A DNA stretch of 64,000 bases from Acidobacteriota bacterium (GTDB taxonomy: Bacteria > Actinomycetota > Acidimicrobiia > Acidimicrobiales > Microtrichaceae), in assembly GCA_003577145.1 (NCBI GenBank), contig QEUP01000011.1:62001-126000 (forward strand). Reading direction: 5' to 3'. Every line of letters starts with the position of its first letter. Position 1 is the first letter of the stretch. Below, one piece after another: positions 7,689 to 16,219 of this stretch. The translations under genes were made by a program, and so were the position numbers. Under the pieces are notes generated by a model. That model did not search any database and was not told where the DNA came from. It saw only the letters and a list, made by a program, of their open reading frames with translations.

Positions 7689-8918
7689 TCACACCGCACC
7701 CGCCAACTCTGCGAGCACCTCAGCGGTGACCTCGGCGATGCGGTCCAGATCGGCGTCGTCGATGACCAGCGGCGGGCAGAAGACGATGGTCTCGCCCAAA
7801 GAGCGCGGGAGGACGCCGCGCTCGAAGCATGCGTCCCTGACGGCTTCGGCGCTCACACCCTCGACCATGTCCAGGGCCCACATCCCACCGGTGCCACGCA
7901 CCTCGCCGGCCAGGGAGTCATCGACCATGCGGGTCAGAGCGGCTCCCAGGCGCTCGCCGATCTCAGGTGCCCGTGCCAGCAGGTCCTCCTTCTCGATGAT
8001 GTCGAGGTTGGTGAGGCCGGCGACGCATGACGTCGGGTGGCCGCTGTAGGTGTGGCCGTGGCGCAGGACGAACGACTCGTCGCTCTCCAGCGGCTGGCGC
8101 ACGGCGGGCCCTACCACCACGCCGCCCAACGGCAGGTATCCCGACGTGACCGCCTTGGCGAAGGTGATGAGGTCGGGCTGCACACCCACGTGCTCGGCTC
8201 CGAACCAGCGGCCCAGACGGCCGAAGGCGCAGATGACCTCGTCGAAGATGAGGAACGCGCCGTGCTGGTCACAGAGGCGGCGGAGCCCTTCGAGGTAGCC
8301 GGGGGGTGCCGGGCGCACCCCGCCTGCTCCCATCACCGGCTCGGCGATGACCGCCGCGATCCGCTCGCCGTGCTCGGCGAAGACCGCCTCGGCGCTGGCG
8401 AGGTCGTCGTGCTCTATTAGTGCGACATCTTCGAGGAAGGGCCCGAAGCCCTCCTGGATGGCCGGCAGGCCCAGCGCCGACAGCCCGCCGTAGGCCACCC
8501 CGTGGTAGGAGCGATGGCGGCCCACGAACATGGTGCGATCCTTCCGCCCGGCACGCGCGTGCGCCTGGCGAGCAAGCTTGAGTGCCGATTCGACCGCCTC
8601 CGATCCCGAAGTCGTGAAGAAGACACGGCTGCCGGCCGGCGGCGCAAGCGCGGAGATCCGTTCGGCCAGCGACTCGGCCGCCGGGTTGGTGAAGCGGTCG
8701 AAGGAGTGGAAGTTCTCCAGCGTCTTCAACTGGGCGGTGATGGCGTCGGCCATCTCGGGTCTGCCGTGACCGATGTTGCAGTACCACAACCCGGCCACGG
8801 CGTCGATGTAGGTGGTCCCCTCGTCGTCGAAGACCCTGGCACCTTCGCCCCGGACGATCCTGATCAGGTCACCGTCGGTGGGGCGGGCGAAGGGACGCAG
8901 GTATGCGCTGTGCTCCAT
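7689..8918 (-). CDS. class III (omega) aminotransferase, PLP-dependent
   Basis: A 409-residue fold-type I PLP enzyme. TSGSEA (103-108) contacts the cofactor phosphate, DEVIC (226-230) gives the Asp that pairs with the pyridine nitrogen, and TFAKAVTSGYLPLGG places the Schiff-base lysine at K255. The aromatic N-terminal active-site stretch (GLWYCNIGHG) is common in omega-transaminases that take beta-alanine, putrescine or other omega-amines with pyruvate. Length is slightly short for the family, which usually runs 430-460 residues. It stands alone; the window also holds a Puu-like polyamine/amine cluster at 59.9-64 kb, but nothing links the two. Substrate not determinable. Confidence 0.85.
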   Translation of the reverse strand: MEHSAYLRPFARPTDGDLIRIVRGEGARVFDDEGTTYIDAVAGLWYCNIGHGRPEMADAITAQLKTLENFHSFDRFTNPAAESLAERISALAPPAGSRVFFTTSGSEAVESALKLARQAHARAGRKDRTMFVGRHRSYHGVAYGGLSALGLPAIQEGFGPFLEDVALIEHDDLASAEAVFAEHGERIAAVIAEPVMGAGGVRPAPPGYLEGLRRLCDQHGAFLIFDEVICAFGRLGRWFGAEHVGVQPDLITFAKAVTSGYLPLGGVVVGPAVRQPLESDESFVLRHGHTYSGHPTSCVAGLTNLDIIEKEDLLARAPEIGERLGAALTRMVDDSLAGEVRGTGGMWALDMVEGVSAEAVRDACFERGVLPRSLGETIVFCPPLVIDDADLDRIAEVTAEVLAELAGAV

Positions 8919-9142
8919 AGCGCGAAGCTACGGGGCAGCCGACCGGCGCTGCAACGGCAATCGCCGGGTGCGATCTCCCCCGGTCAACCTCACCGTGAGA
9001 TGGCTCAACGCTTCCACGCAGTGGGCGACACCCGGGGACCGATCTCCGCCACCACCGGTCGGCGATCACCGATCATCCCTGCTGCCAACCGCCCTGGGTC
9101 ACCGCGCGGCAGCGGAGGCACGCGAAGCGAGCGGAATCTATT

Positions 9143-9148
9143 TACACT
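9143..9148 (+). promoter_or_regulatory. -10 element TACACT of an apparently leaderless promoter
   Basis: TACACT fits the actinobacterial TAnnnT -10 consensus and ends six bases before the ATG at 9155. There is no Shine-Dalgarno sequence. Transcription would start at or very near the ATG, giving a leaderless mRNA. Confidence 0.5.
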
Positions 9149-9154
9149 CGGCGC

Positions 9155-9829
9155 ATGAGGCGATGTGCGCGACCGGGTTGCTCGAGGCCCGCCACCATCG
9201 TGTTGCGCATCGACGCCGGCGGCAGGCAGGCACTGTTCGTCTCGCTCGCCGACGACCCTTTCGAGTTGGGCAACGCGCTGTGCGATCTCCATGCCGAGGG
9301 GACCTCGGTCCCGCGGGGCTGGACCTTCACCGACGGACGTGAGGACCAGACCAGCATGCTCGTCGGCAGTAGGACCAAGCGGCCGGCTGACGTCCCGGGC
9401 CCGACAGCCGAAAGTGATCCGCGTACCGGCGGCGGGTCGCGTCGTACGCACCGCCCCCAGCGGCGCCGTCCCCGCGTCGCCCAGCCCGGCCTGTTCGGTG
9501 GCCGAGAGGACGAGTCCGACACGGAGGCCGAACACCGAGCGCTCGACGAGGCGGTGGCCACCACCGCAGACAGCGACTCGACGGACAGCACCGTGACGGA
9601 CAGCACCGTGACGGACAGCACCGTGACACACAGCGACTCGACGGACAGCACCGTGACACACAGCGACTCGACGGACAGCGCCGCGGGCCCACCGACGGAT
9701 CCCGAAGGCGAGACCGGCGTGTTCCAGCGCTTCGCCGAGACCGAGACCTCCGAGGACCTCGACGCGATCCTCGACGCCGACTCGCCGCTGCTGTCCCGCG
9801 CCTTTCGCGGCGTGCGTTCCAGCGACTGA
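9155..9829 (+). CDS. DUF3499-family protein with a repetitive Ser/Thr/Asp tail
   Basis: A 224-residue protein. The first 60 residues are the actinobacterial DUF3499 module: C4 and C9 in RCARPGC, then CDLH (C43, H46), with the LTVPRGW-like motif TSVPRGW. The Cys/His set looks metal-binding (inference). After about residue 90 the protein is charged and low-complexity, and 15-base DNA repeats encode a run of Asp-Ser-Thr-Val-Thr type units at about 139-174. The last 40 residues are acidic. DUF3499 proteins are conserved in Actinobacteria but have no firm function. It is probably translated from a leaderless transcript. Confidence 0.8.
   Translation: MRRCARPGCSRPATIVLRIDAGGRQALFVSLADDPFELGNALCDLHAEGTSVPRGWTFTDGREDQTSMLVGSRTKRPADVPGPTAESDPRTGGGSRRTHRPQRRRPRVAQPGLFGGREDESDTEAEHRALDEAVATTADSDSTDSTVTDSTVTDSTVTHSDSTDSTVTHSDSTDSAAGPPTDPEGETGVFQRFAETETSEDLDAILDADSPLLSRAFRGVRSSD
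9571..9675 (+). repeat. 15-base in-frame tandem repeat (seven units)
   Basis: Seven consecutive 15-base units alternate between CAGCGACTCGACGGA and CAGCACCGTGACGGA/ACA forms, followed by a partial eighth. The period is a multiple of three, so length changes keep the DUF3499 frame open. It behaves like a coding VNTR, extending an Asp/Ser/Thr-rich linker. Confidence 0.9.
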
Positions 9830-9844
9830 CGGCACCGCCGCGAC

Positions 9845-11008
9845 CTACGGCTTGTCGGCGCCGACCACCCACATGGCGAAGAACTGCGCACCGCCACCGT
9901 AGGCATGACCCAACGCCAGGCGGGCGCCGTCGACCTGGTGCTCACCGGCTTGGCCCCGCACCTGGAGAGCCGCCTCACCGAAGCGGATCATACCCGACGC
10001 GCCGATCGGGTTGGACGACAACACCCCGCCGGAGGGGTTCACCGGCAGATCGCCGTCGAGGGCGGTCACGCCCTTCTCGGTGAGCTTCCAGCCGTCGCCC
10101 ACCTCGGCGAAGCCGAGGTTCTCGAGCCACATCGGCTCGTACCAGCTGAACGGGACATACATCTCGACCACGTCTAGCTGCTCGCGGGGATCGGTGATAC
10201 CCGCTTGGGCGTACACGTCGGCGGCGCACTGCCGGCCCGCCAGGGGGCTGACCTCGTCACGGCCCACGGCCATCACCGGCTCGCTGCGAAACGCCATGCC
10301 GTGCACCCACGCCGGGGGCCTGGCCGCGGCGTCGCCGCCCGCCTCATCGGTCAGCACCATGGCTATGGCGCCATCAGAGGACGGGCAGGTCTCGGCGTAG
10401 CGGATCGGGTCCCACAGCATCAGCGACTCTTTGATCGAGTCGTAGCTGATGTCGGGCTCGTGGAGGTGCGCGTACGGGTTCTTCAAGGCGTTGCGCCGGT
10501 CCTTCAGCGCCACCAGGATGCCGATGTCGTCGGGCGCCTCGCTGCGCTGCATGTAGGCGCGTATGAACGGCGCGAAGTAGCCGCCTGCGCCGGCCACGAG
10601 TTGCTGCTGGAACGGCATGGGCAGGCTCAGCGCCCACATCGCCTCCGAGCACGATTGCATCTGCCAGCCGACGGTCAGCACCCGCCGGTGCACCCGCGCC
10701 TCCACCAGGCCGGCGGCGACGATGGCGGTGGAGCCGCCGACCGAGCCGGCGGTGTGCACGCGCAGAAGCGGCTTGCCGACAGCACCGAGCGCGTCGGCGA
10801 GGTAGGGCTCGGGCATCATCAGGCCCTCGAAGAAGTCCGGCGCCTTGCCCAACACGACCGCGTCTATGTCGCCCATCGCCATCCCCGCGTCGTCCAGCGC
10901 CCGGAACACGGCCTCCCGTAGCAGGCCCGGCAGCGACACGTCACCGCGGGTGGCTGCGTACTTGGTCTGGCCGACGCCCACGACGGCCACCCGTTCGTTG
11001 CGGGCCAT
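9845..11008 (-). CDS. thiolase-fold protein of the lipid-transfer/Ltp aldolase type
   Basis: A 387-residue SCPx-type thiolase-fold protein. Where a true thiolase has its nucleophilic Cys, this protein reads HTAGSVGGS (85-93) with Ser at the expected position, and the C-terminal GHP-type motif is ALGHAYGGGAQ. Loss of the Cys argues against Claisen chemistry. In mycobacterial and Thermomonospora steroid side-chain degradation, such proteins (Ltp2 and relatives) act as retro-aldolases with a DUF35 partner. It is the last gene of a four-gene operon; its ATG overlaps the preceding stop as TGATG. The carbon-carbon lyase role is inferred from family and context. Confidence 0.8.
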   Translation of the reverse strand: MARNERVAVVGVGQTKYAATRGDVSLPGLLREAVFRALDDAGMAMGDIDAVVLGKAPDFFEGLMMPEPYLADALGAVGKPLLRVHTAGSVGGSTAIVAAGLVEARVHRRVLTVGWQMQSCSEAMWALSLPMPFQQQLVAGAGGYFAPFIRAYMQRSEAPDDIGILVALKDRRNALKNPYAHLHEPDISYDSIKESLMLWDPIRYAETCPSSDGAIAMVLTDEAGGDAAARPPAWVHGMAFRSEPVMAVGRDEVSPLAGRQCAADVYAQAGITDPREQLDVVEMYVPFSWYEPMWLENLGFAEVGDGWKLTEKGVTALDGDLPVNPSGGVLSSNPIGASGMIRFGEAALQVRGQAGEHQVDGARLALGHAYGGGAQFFAMWVVGADKP

Positions 11009-12063
11009 CAGCCGTCCCCCTCGAGGACGGCCACCAGGTTCTGCTGCAAGCAGTGCCCCGCGGTGGCGTGAGCGACCCCCCGATCGGCGGACCCGTCGAT
11101 GATGCGCCGGGCGACCTCACCGAGGCGGATCAGTCCCGCCGCCATCATCGGGTTGGCGGCCAACGCTCCGCCGGAGGGATTGACCTCGGCTCCGTCCAAG
11201 GGGATCTCCGCTCTCAGGATCGCCTCCTGGTGGGTGAACGGCGCGTGGAGCTCGGCGACGTCCACCTTCCCCCCTGACACCCCGGCCTCGTGGGCTGCCA
11301 GGGCGGCGGACGGGGCCCGGGTGAGATCGCGGGCGCCGAGGTTGTGGCTGTCGACCCGGTGGTCGATGCCGCGAATCCACGCCGGCCGCTCCACCAGGCG
11401 CCGCGCGGTGTCATCGGCCGCCAGCACGACCGCCGCCCCGCCGTCGCTCACCGGAGGGCAGTCGTGGCGGCGCAACGGGTCGGCGAGGCAGTCCTCGGCG
11501 AGGATCGCCTCGACGTCGAAATCACCCTTCACCTGGGCGAAGGGGTTTGCCTTCGCCGCGGCACGGCTGCGGGCAGCGGTCTCGGCCATCTGGCGCTGGG
11601 TCAGCTTCCCGGAGTCGATCATCGCTCTCGCCTGGAGGGCTGCGACGCTGACCGAGTCGAGCCACAACGGCCCGAAGTAGTAGGGGTCGAGCTGACGGGA
11701 CAGCACACGGGGCAGGTCGCCGGGGGATGACTTCCCGTAGCCGTACACCAGCGCCGTGTCGGCCGCACCCGTCTGGATCTTCACCCAGGCCTCGTAGAGC
11801 GCCCAGGCACCGTCCATCTCCACGTGCGACTCGCTGATGGGCGGCCAGGGGCCGACCGCGTCCAGCGTCATCACGAACGAGAACGCCTGGCCGGCCAGGT
11901 AGTCCGAGCTGCCCGAGCACGTGAAGCCGATGTCGTGCCGGTCGAGGCCGACCCTCTCCTTGGCCTCCTGGATGACCGGCTGGATCAGCTCGACCTCGTT
12001 GACGTCCTGGCGGCGGCGCGAGTGCACGGTCTGGGCGAACGACACGATGGCGACGTCGCGCAT
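11008..12063 (-). CDS. second thiolase-fold (Ltp-like) protein
   Basis: A 351-residue thiolase-fold paralog of the next gene. The catalytic Cys region reads SHVEMDGAWA (79-88), again with no Cys nucleophile. The segment VNPSGGALAANPMMAAGLIR near the C-terminus and the closing AGHCLQQN are typical of the SCPx/Ltp branch. The ATG at 12063 sits in a TGATG overlap with the DUF35 gene, which rules out the longer upstream frame. Two different thiolase-fold chains with two DUF35 chains suggest a heteromeric complex like Ltp2-ChsH2, or two aldolases of different specificity. Confidence 0.8.
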   Translation of the reverse strand: MRDVAIVSFAQTVHSRRRQDVNEVELIQPVIQEAKERVGLDRHDIGFTCSGSSDYLAGQAFSFVMTLDAVGPWPPISESHVEMDGAWALYEAWVKIQTGAADTALVYGYGKSSPGDLPRVLSRQLDPYYFGPLWLDSVSVAALQARAMIDSGKLTQRQMAETAARSRAAAKANPFAQVKGDFDVEAILAEDCLADPLRRHDCPPVSDGGAAVVLAADDTARRLVERPAWIRGIDHRVDSHNLGARDLTRAPSAALAAHEAGVSGGKVDVAELHAPFTHQEAILRAEIPLDGAEVNPSGGALAANPMMAAGLIRLGEVARRIIDGSADRGVAHATAGHCLQQNLVAVLEGDG

Positions 12064-12629
12064 CACAAGTACTCCCTGATGGTGTCGGGGTCCACGTCGG
12101 GTTCGCCCGAGGGCCGCCACCACCTGATGTTCTCGAAGGACGTGCTCAGCTCGTCGTCGGGCACCCAGACCGCCTCGACCCGCATCCCCGGCCGCACATC
12201 GGCCGGCGGTATCCCCTGGATCAGACCGTGCAGGGTGATGTCGGCGCCGTCTATGAGGACCAGCGCGCTGACGAACGGCGTCTCGGTCACCTGCCCGGTG
12301 AAGGCGATGTCGACCACGCAGAACGTGGTGACCGTGCCCCGGTGCCCCAGCTCCACCTGCTCCTCGGTAGGCAGGCCCACCACCGGCGACACCCCCCGGG
12401 GCGGCACGTAGACCTTGCCGGTGACCGGGCAGCGCTCACCCATGATCCGCTTCTCTGCGAGCGCCCGCAGGAAGCGGGTGGGCGCCCGGCCCGGCGTGTA
12501 CAGGTACTCGACCCGGGCGGGGACGCGGATGCTCCGGACCGCCTCGACACCGGCGATGGCGGGGATCTGCGACGTGTCGACGTCGGGCTGGTACCAGAGG
12601 CCCTCCGGCAGCTCGGCGATCTCGCTCAC
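12063..12629 (-). CDS. DUF35 OB-fold acyl-CoA-associated protein (larger)
   Basis: A 188-residue DUF35/OB-fold protein. The usual N-terminal rubredoxin-like zinc ribbon (two CxxC pairs) is reduced to a single Cys in ERCPVTGKVYVPPRG, with the conserved PPRG retained; the C-terminal half has the OB-fold pattern with EAVWVPDD. The GTG at 12629 forms a GTGA overlap with the upstream DUF35 stop, which fixes the start. Family members bind acyl-CoA and pair with thiolase-fold partners, here the two genes immediately downstream. About 35 N-terminal residues precede the domain. Confidence 0.8.
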   Translation of the reverse strand: MSEIAELPEGLWYQPDVDTSQIPAIAGVEAVRSIRVPARVEYLYTPGRAPTRFLRALAEKRIMGERCPVTGKVYVPPRGVSPVVGLPTEEQVELGHRGTVTTFCVVDIAFTGQVTETPFVSALVLIDGADITLHGLIQGIPPADVRPGMRVEAVWVPDDELSTSFENIRWWRPSGEPDVDPDTIREYL

Positions 12630-13075
12630 CGGGCAAGCTCCGGTTCGAAGCACTCGATGTCGGTGATCAGCCCCTCCCGTTCAACAGCCCAGCGGGCTCG
12701 CACCCGCATACCCGTTGACATCTCCGTGGCGTCGGCGACGTCGACGGCGTGGGCCATGGCGGTGTCGGCACCGTCGATCTGCACCAGGGCGAAGGCGAAG
12801 GGGCGCGCGAAGGGTTGACCTTGCCGCGGCTGCGAGACCCACGTCCAGCTCGTCACCGTGCCGGTGTCGCTCAGCTCGACGAGCTCGGTCAAGGGAGCAC
12901 CGGTTTCGGGGTCGTACTCCACCGCCGGGCAGATGACCCGGCCATCGGCTCCCCGCATCCCGACCACCGTCTTCTCCCGCAGGCCCGTGAGGAACGCTCC
13001 TATCACCGGGCCCGTCGTCCGCGAGAACGGGAACTCGAGCACCAGCGGCGCACTGAGGATCTCGGGCTCGGTCAT
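12626..13075 (-). CDS. DUF35 OB-fold acyl-CoA-associated protein (smaller), first gene of the operon
   Basis: A 149-residue DUF35 protein that opens the operon 13075 to 9845. The zinc-ribbon region reads GADGRVICPAVEYDP with only one Cys, so zinc binding is probably lost, as in its neighbour. The OB-fold half contains FAFALVQIDGAD, closely matching FVSALVLIDGAD of the downstream DUF35 protein, so the two are paralogs. On the minus strand a TAGAGT -10-like hexamer lies near 13117-13122. Together with the downstream genes it probably forms a multi-subunit acyl-CoA aldolase. Confidence 0.8.
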   Translation of the reverse strand: MTEPEILSAPLVLEFPFSRTTGPVIGAFLTGLREKTVVGMRGADGRVICPAVEYDPETGAPLTELVELSDTGTVTSWTWVSQPRQGQPFARPFAFALVQIDGADTAMAHAVDVADATEMSTGMRVRARWAVEREGLITDIECFEPELAR

Positions 13076-13258
13076 GGGCTCCCTGTCGTGTGAGCAGAGG
13101 CGGGTCAGGCTGAGGCAGCGACTCTAGGACGGACACCGGTCCTGGGCCAACGGCGCCGTCAGCCGGTGAAACCCGCCGCGAGCCGTGCAACGCCGGCGTA
13201 GCGCGAAACGGGGAGTCGGATCGGCCGCCTGTTCACGATCCGGTCGAGTCCGGGCCGG

Positions 13259-14341
13259 TCACATCTCGATGACCTGGCGGATGACCTCGCCGCGCTCCAT
13301 CGCGCCGAACGCGTCGTTGATGTCGTCGAGCTTGATGCGCTTGGTGATCATGCCCTCGAGGTCCAGCGCTCCGGACCTCCACAGCCGCAGGATGCGGTGG
13401 AAGTCGGAGCGGACGTCGGCTGACCCGTAGTAGGAGCCGACGAACTTCTTCTCCAGGTAGAACAGCTCGAAGGCATTGAACTCGATCATCTGGTCCATCC
13501 GCCCGACCCCCACGATCGTCACGGTGCCGCCCCGCCGTGCGATGTCGAACGCGGCACGCATGGTCGTGGGCAGGCCGATCGCCTCGAAGGCGTAGTCGAA
13601 TCCCTGGCTGTCGGTGAGCTCGCCCTTGAGGGCGTCGACCTGATCGGGTGTGCAGGCGTGAGTGGCGCCGAACCTCTTGGCGTCGTCGTGTTTGGACTCG
13701 ACGAGGTCGACCGCCACGATGTTGGCGGCACCGGCGACCTTGCATCCCTGGATCACGCTGATCCCGACGCCGCCGCAGCCGTACACGATGCAGTTCGAGC
13801 CCGGCTGGACCTGTGCGGTGTTGATGGCCGCCCCCACGCCGGTCATGACGGCGCAGCCGATCAGCGAGGCGACCTCCATGGGGATGTCCGCGTCGATCTT
13901 TATCACGGCCTGCTCGGGGAGGGTGCAGCACTCGGCGAAGGTGCCCGCCCCGGCGAAGCCGAAGATCGGCGTCCCGCCCTGGTTGAAGTGCGGGGTGGCG
14001 CCCATGATCATCTGGATGTTCGAACACAGGTGCGGCGACTTGTGATCGACGCAGAACACGCAGTTACCGCAGGGCGGCGACCAGGCGACGATCACCTTGT
14101 CGCCCTCGGAGACGGATGTGACTCCCTTGCCGACGCCGATCACCTGGCCGGCCCCCTCGTGACCGAGGACCGCCGGTGGCGGTTGGGGGATGACCCCCCG
14201 TAGACCTGAAAGGTCCGAATGGCACACCCCGGTGCACTCGATCTTGACCTTGACCTCGCCAGGGCCGGGATCGGCCACGGTTATGTCGTCGACGACCTCT
14301 AGCTTGTCGTCACCGACGTTGCGCATCAGGGCTGCACGCAT
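13259..14341 (-). CDS. zinc-dependent alcohol dehydrogenase (MDR family, class III-like)
   Basis: A 360-residue medium-chain dehydrogenase. Catalytic zinc ligands are C40 (GVCHSD), H61-E62 (GHEGAG) and C163; structural zinc ligands are C91, C94, C97 and C106. The NAD(H) Rossmann motif is GCGGVG (188-193), followed by VDL, whose acidic residue favours NAD over NADP. Many actinobacterial relatives are nicotinoproteins active on long-chain or cyclic alcohols. It stands alone between the DUF35/thiolase operon (same strand) and a divergent fadD, fitting oxidation of an alcohol intermediate in lipid or steroid breakdown. Exact substrate unknown. Confidence 0.88.
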   Translation of the reverse strand: MRAALMRNVGDDKLEVVDDITVADPGPGEVKVKIECTGVCHSDLSGLRGVIPQPPPAVLGHEGAGQVIGVGKGVTSVSEGDKVIVAWSPPCGNCVFCVDHKSPHLCSNIQMIMGATPHFNQGGTPIFGFAGAGTFAECCTLPEQAVIKIDADIPMEVASLIGCAVMTGVGAAINTAQVQPGSNCIVYGCGGVGISVIQGCKVAGAANIVAVDLVESKHDDAKRFGATHACTPDQVDALKGELTDSQGFDYAFEAIGLPTTMRAAFDIARRGGTVTIVGVGRMDQMIEFNAFELFYLEKKFVGSYYGSADVRSDFHRILRLWRSGALDLEGMITKRIKLDDINDAFGAMERGEVIRQVIEM

Positions 14342-14497
14342 TTACTGGTCCCCCTCGACTCTGGGTGATCGAACCTACTCCGACCGCGGAGGGTAGTCGC
14401 TGGCGGGTCCCGACCGCTAAGGCGGCGCCCCACGGCCGAGGCCCCGGCGCGGGGTCTCGGGCCCTTGGGTCGCTTGCCCGTGCGCGCCGGCCGCTCC

Positions 14498-14516
14498 TAA
14501 CCTGATGCGGCGTCAG
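14498..14516 (+). promoter_or_regulatory. -10 element with overlapping CTGAT-N5-GTCAG operator in front of fadD
   Basis: TAACCT (14498-14503) fits a -10 hexamer. The imperfect palindrome CTGATGCGGCGTCAG (14502-14516) starts inside it and runs over the expected transcription start, ideal for repression. A GAGGAGGG ribosome site and the GTG at 14533 follow. Similar palindromes lie at 30620, 35007 and 36317. Confidence 0.5.
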
Positions 14517-14532
14517 ATCTGAGGAGGGCCAG

Positions 14533-16083
14533 GTGGAGCTGGGTTTCTGGAGGAACGCCGAGGCCGATCCCGACCGTGTCGCCCTCGTCACCGCCGACGG
14601 CGCCGAGCACACCGCCGGCCGGTTGCTGAGCCGAGCCAACCAACTGGTGCACGGGCTGCGGGCCCAGGGCATGAAGCCGGGCGACACCCTGGCGGTGGTG
14701 CAGCCCAACGCACCCGAGATGATCGAGATCTACCTGGCGGCGCTACAGGCCGGCTGGTACCTGACCCCGATCAATCATCACCTCGTCGGGCCGGAGATCG
14801 CCTACATAGTCGACGACAGCGACGCCAGGGTGTTCATCGGTCACGAGCGCTTCGCCGGCGAGTGCGCCGCGGCACAAGAGGAGTTCGACCTGTCCGCCGG
14901 TGCGTGCTTCGCGGTTGGCGAGGTACCGGGGTTCCAGCCCTTCGCCGACCTGTGGGAGGGTCAGGCGACCTCCACGCCGGAAGGTCGCACGGCGGGGATG
15001 GCGATGCACTACACCTCGGGCACCACCGGCCGGCCCAAGGGGGTGAAGCGGGGTCTCATCGACATCGACCCGAGCGACCTCGGCGCATTGCTCACCGGCT
15101 TCCAGGGCATGTTCGGCATCACCCCGGGGGGCGAGAACGTCCACATCTGCGGCTCGCCGCTGTACCACACGGCGGTGCTCATGTGGTGTGGGAGCGCGCT
15201 GCACATGGGCCACAAGGTCGTGCTGATGGACAAATGGGATGCGGTGCGGATGATGGAGCTCATCGACGAGCACCGGGTCACCTGGAGCCACATGGTGCCT
15301 ACCCAGTTCCACCGAATCCTCACCGCGATCCCTCCCGCGGAGCGCGACAAGTACGACGTCTCGTCGCTGAGGTCGATGGTCCACGCCGCTGCCCCCTGCC
15401 CGCCCGGCATCAAGCGCGAGATGATCGACTGGTGGGGTGACTCCATCTGGGAGTACTACGCCGCCACCGAGGGCGGCGGTACGATCATCTCGGCTGCCGA
15501 ATGGCTGGACAAGCCCGGCTCGGTCGGTAAGGCGTGGCCGGGATCCGACGTCAAGATCCTCGACGACGAACACCACGAGGTCCCGACCGGTACCGAGGGA
15601 ACCGTCTACATGTCCCTGGCGCAGGCGAACTTCGAGTACAAGGGCGACCGGAAGAAGACTGCCGACAACCGCTACGACGGCTACTTCACCGTCGGCGACT
15701 GGGGACTCCTCGACGAGGACGGCTACCTGTTCTTGAAGGACCGCAAGTCCGACATGATCATCTCAGGCGGGGTCAACATCTACCCCGCGGAGATAGAGGC
15801 CGAGCTGATCTACGTCCCCGGTGTCGCCGACGTCGCCGTGTTCGGCATCCCTCACGAGGACTGGGGCGAGGAGGTCAAGGCCGTCGTCTTGCCCGCCGAG
15901 GGACACGAGCCCGGCGACGAGCTCCGCGAGGAGATCATGGCCTACGCCGAGGAGCGCCTCGCCAAGTACAAACGCCCCCGGACCATCGACTTCATCGAGG
16001 AGATGCCCCGCGACCCCAACGGCAAGCTGTACAAGCGCAAGCTGAGGGACCCCTACTGGGAAGGCCGCGACCGCAACATCTGA
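14533..16083 (+). CDS. acyl-CoA synthetase (AMP-forming, FadD family)
   Basis: A 516-residue ANL-superfamily ligase. The P-loop TSGTTGRPKG is at 161-170, the adenine motif YYAATEGGG at about 311-319, then GDWGLLDEDGYLFLKDRKSD with the hinge Asp, and the catalytic Lys in the C-terminal GKLYKRKL. It activates a carboxylate to its CoA thioester with ATP. Its sequence is not of the FadD19/17 subtype seen in three other genes here, being nearer crotonobetaine/fatty-acid ligases. The GTG start at 14533 has GAGGAGGG seven to ten bases upstream. A CTGAY operator overlaps the promoter. It is divergent from the alcohol dehydrogenase gene. Confidence 0.88.
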   Translation: MELGFWRNAEADPDRVALVTADGAEHTAGRLLSRANQLVHGLRAQGMKPGDTLAVVQPNAPEMIEIYLAALQAGWYLTPINHHLVGPEIAYIVDDSDARVFIGHERFAGECAAAQEEFDLSAGACFAVGEVPGFQPFADLWEGQATSTPEGRTAGMAMHYTSGTTGRPKGVKRGLIDIDPSDLGALLTGFQGMFGITPGGENVHICGSPLYHTAVLMWCGSALHMGHKVVLMDKWDAVRMMELIDEHRVTWSHMVPTQFHRILTAIPPAERDKYDVSSLRSMVHAAAPCPPGIKREMIDWWGDSIWEYYAATEGGGTIISAAEWLDKPGSVGKAWPGSDVKILDDEHHEVPTGTEGTVYMSLAQANFEYKGDRKKTADNRYDGYFTVGDWGLLDEDGYLFLKDRKSDMIISGGVNIYPAEIEAELIYVPGVADVAVFGIPHEDWGEEVKAVVLPAEGHEPGDELREEIMAYAEERLAKYKRPRTIDFIEEMPRDPNGKLYKRKLRDPYWEGRDRNI

Positions 16084-16084
16084 A

Positions 16085-16219
16085 CCTCCACCTTGGCGTT
16101 GCCACAGGCAACGCCCCGCTCCGCGGATCCAGTACTCGCCACCACCGCTGCTACGCCGCAGGCTCCGCAGCCTCCACCCTGGCGTTGCCACAGGCAACGC
16201 CCCGACAGCTCCGCGGATC
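16085..16219. repeat. REP-like hairpin repeat, two direct copies
   Basis: Two direct copies of a unit beginning CCTCCACC, holding the hairpin GGCGTTGCC-ACA-GGCAACGCC (16095-16115 and 16181-16201) and ending in CTCCGCGGATC. They are separated by a CTGCTACGCCGCAGGCTCCGCAG spacer of which a near-identical version recurs at 36275-36298. The block fills the space between a plus-strand fadD end and a minus-strand gene end. The perfect 9-base stems could terminate transcription from both sides. Confidence 0.8.

Noticed and set aside
13152-13167. CTGAC palindrome before the DUF35/thiolase operon
   Set aside because: Only one arm fits (CTGAC...CGTTGG); not listed as an operator, though mentioned as a weak match.
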